This document shows, one piece after another, positions 62,465-64,000 of a DNA stretch of 64,000 bases. Every line of letters begins with the position of its first letter. The first letter of the stretch is position 1. The translations under genes and the position numbers were made by a program. This stretch comes from an uncultured Agrobacterium sp. (GTDB lineage Bacteria > Pseudomonadota > Alphaproteobacteria > Rhizobiales > Rhizobiaceae), in NCBI GenBank assembly GCA_913777615.1, contig CAJYTK010000011.1, positions 1-64,000 on the forward strand, written 5' to 3'. The notes under the pieces were generated by a model. The model did no database searches and was not told the origin of the DNA. It saw only the letters and a program-made list of their open reading frames with translations.

Positions 62465-64000
62465 TCAAGCCTCAAGCCAACGGACCTGCTCAGGCGTCAG
62501 CTTGATGTCGAGCGCCGACAGGCTGTCTTCCAACTCGGCGATGGTCCGTGGACCGATCAGCGGGATGACCGGGAATGGCTGGGCGATCACATAGGCAAGT
62601 GCGATGTGGATCGGATGACGGCCAAGCTCCTTTGCGAGCTCGATGGCACGGTCACGGCGCTCGAAATTGCGCTCGGAGTACCAGACGCGCACGATCTCTT
62701 CGTCGTCGCGCTTGTCCCGGCCTGCTCTGTCCGTGAAGAAGCCTCGGCCTTGGCTTGACCAGGCAAAGTTCGGGATCTGGCGTTCTTTCGCCCACTCTTT
62801 CCAGGGCTCGTCAGACGCCGCCACGCATCCGGCCCAGATCGGGTCCAGCATCTCGGCCAGCGAGAAGTTGTTGGACAGCGCGCCGGGTGCTGTCTTGCCG
62901 GTCTTCTCAGCATAGGCAATCGCCTCATCCATGCGCTGGCGCGTCCAGTTCGAACCACCGAAAATGCCTCTGATGCGCCCGCGCTTCACCTCGGCATCCA
63001 TGGCATCGACGAATTCACCCACAGGGACATCGGTATTGTCGCGATGCATGAAATAGATGTCGACATAATCCGTCTTCAGCCGGTTCAACGATTGGTCGAG
63101 CTGCTTGGCGATAACGTCAGGATAGCAAAGCGGCGAATGCGCTCCCTTGCCGATCAGCACGATCTCTTCACGCGGAACGTTGCGGCTGGTGTGCCAGTCG
63201 CCGAAGATCGCTTCGGTCTTGCCGCCGCCATAGACGAAGGCTGTATCGAACAGATTGCCGCCTGCCTCGTAGAAGCTGTCGAGCGTCAGCGAGGCGGAGG
63301 CGAAGTTGGGAAAGAACTCGAAACCGAGCGCCACGACGGAGGCAGGCTTTGCAACGCCCGGAATCTGCCGCTTGGGCACGGAATTGCCGGGAGCGACCTT
63401 GCCGCCAGCGATGTTCAGAACTCGCTTGGCTGCGGTCTCCACACCATATTCCAGGCCGACCGATGCGCGCCACTGGTCCATGACCCTGAGGTTCCCGAGC
63501 GTATCGGCCCAGCTCATCCCAGGATAAGCAAATTCCGGTGATGTGTTGCGGATGGCCTCACCCGCCGCATCGACTTCGAACGAGTAAAGATAGCGATCTT
63601 CCGCCACATTGATGGTCTGGCGTTCCTTGCCCTTAATCACATCGATCTTGCCGACCCCGCCCTTATGGCCGGAGGCGAACCAGAAGTCTGGCACTTCGAT
63701 GCGCCCTTCAGAGCCGATGATGCGCAGCACGTTATCCTGGTTTGCCATGATCGAGCAGGAGACTTCGGCTATGATATCATTCGGAAATTTCAGGACGGCG
63801 GACGCCCATTCATCGACGCCCGACTGACCGAGATGGGCGACGCCGGACACCTTGGTAGGCTCGATAAAAGGCTGACCGGAAGCGGCACCGGCAATTAGCC
63901 GTGCCATGGAAACCGGATAGCCTCCGACATCGAGAATGCCGCCACCGGCACTCTCATTGGCAAAAAGCCGATGATCAGCGCGGAAGCTGCCCATGCTGAA
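62465..64000 (-). CDS. Gfo/Idh/MocA oxidoreductase - aldo/keto reductase fusion (5' end beyond the window)
   Basis: The frame enters from the right edge, so the N-terminal Rossmann domain is not visible. Counting from the first visible Met (63994), residues 1 to about 200 are the C-terminal domain of a Gfo/Idh/MocA oxidoreductase (GGGILDVGGYPVSMARLIAG, LRIIGSEGRIEVPDFWF). From about 215 an aldo/keto reductase barrel follows, with the complete catalytic tetrad: Asp250 and Tyr255 (LFDTAFVYGGG), Lys283 (VLIGKGAHS), His317 (YFMHRDN). The C-terminus has IPLIGPRTIAELEDSL, the NADP-binding end of AKR enzymes. There is no stop or start between the two parts. It ends 39 bp from the convergent lacI and could act on the same sugar as the operon. 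Confidence 0.9.
   Translation of the reverse strand, partial: FSMGSFRADHRLFANESAGGGILDVGGYPVSMARLIAGAASGQPFIEPTKVSGVAHLGQSGVDEWASAVLKFPNDIIAEVSCSIMANQDNVLRIIGSEGRIEVPDFWFASGHKGGVGKIDVIKGKERQTINVAEDRYLYSFEVDAAGEAIRNTSPEFAYPGMSWADTLGNLRVMDQWRASVGLEYGVETAAKRVLNIAGGKVAPGNSVPKRQIPGVAKPASVVALGFEFFPNFASASLTLDSFYEAGGNLFDTAFVYGGGKTEAIFGDWHTSRNVPREEIVLIGKGAHSPLCYPDVIAKQLDQSLNRLKTDYVDIYFMHRDNTDVPVGEFVDAMDAEVKRGRIRGIFGGSNWTRQRMDEAIAYAEKTGKTAPGALSNNFSLAEMLDPIWAGCVAASDEPWKEWAKERQIPNFAWSSQGRGFFTDRAGRDKRDDEEIVRVWYSERNFERRDRAIELAKELGRHPIHIALAYVIAQPFPVIPLIGPRTIAELEDSLSALDIKLTPEQVRWLEA

Noticed and set aside
1-64000. tRNA, rRNA, IS elements, CRISPR arrays, phage genes or attachment sites
   Set aside because: I looked for transposase motifs, regularly spaced direct repeats and tRNA-like folds and saw none. 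I could not run covariance or repeat-finding software, so small RNAs may have been missed.

Overview
The window is chromosomal or chromid DNA of an alphaproteobacterium of the family Rhizobiaceae, most like Agrobacterium/Rhizobium. The evidence is an almost colinear exoX-U-V-W-T-H-K-L-A-M-O-P succinoglycan cluster, a minCDE operon in the same neighbourhood (in Sinorhizobium meliloti both lie on the pSymB chromid, and Agrobacterium carries min genes on its secondary chromosome), several ABC sugar-uptake systems with LacI regulators, and family-restricted genes such as the RHE_PE00001/DUF1612 type. No rRNA, tRNA, insertion sequence, CRISPR array or replication origin was seen.

Layout. 1-3777: end of a chemotaxis operon (receptor tail, cheW, cheR, cheB) followed by a ParA/VirC1-like ATPase. 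3805-9655: GDP-mannose synthesis enzyme, modular malic enzyme, GT39 membrane glycosyltransferase. 9781-15979: D-amino-acid dehydrogenase-like flavoenzyme and a ribose-class ABC importer with a divergent LacI regulator and two tandem LacI-type operators between them. 16611-30506: succinoglycan cluster. 30707-44533: a hydroxyacid reductase, a large soluble multi-PAS hybrid kinase, housekeeping and RNA-modification genes, a PQQ sugar dehydrogenase, topoisomerase IB, and a phosphoethanolamine transferase with its own two-component system. 44569-51648: dicarboxylate-type MHS transporter, DUF1612 protein, a second chemoreceptor, a DapA-family enzyme with a GntR/FCD regulator. 51762-53597: minCDE. 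53807-55073: an uncharacterised membrane-protein pair. 55077-64000: a sugar import and catabolism operon (ABC importer, sugar isomerase-like TIM barrel, Gfo/Idh/MocA dehydrogenase), a divergent LacI regulator with a perfect 16-bp palindrome, and, cut by the right edge, a Gfo/Idh/MocA-aldo/keto reductase fusion.

How the genes work together. In the exo cluster, ExoA, L, M, O, U and W add the glucoses of the octasaccharide, ExoV pyruvylates it, ExoH succinylates it, ExoT and ExoP flip and polymerise it, ExoK trims the polymer and ExoX restrains the pathway. The priming and first-step genes (exoY, exoF), the polymerase exoQ, exoZ, exoB and exoN are not in the window and must be elsewhere if the pathway is complete. 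The operon at 55-61 kb looks like a complete uptake-plus-oxidation route for an unidentified sugar or sugar derivative. Start codons were chosen by eye from Shine-Dalgarno spacing and family N-termini; no database search was possible.
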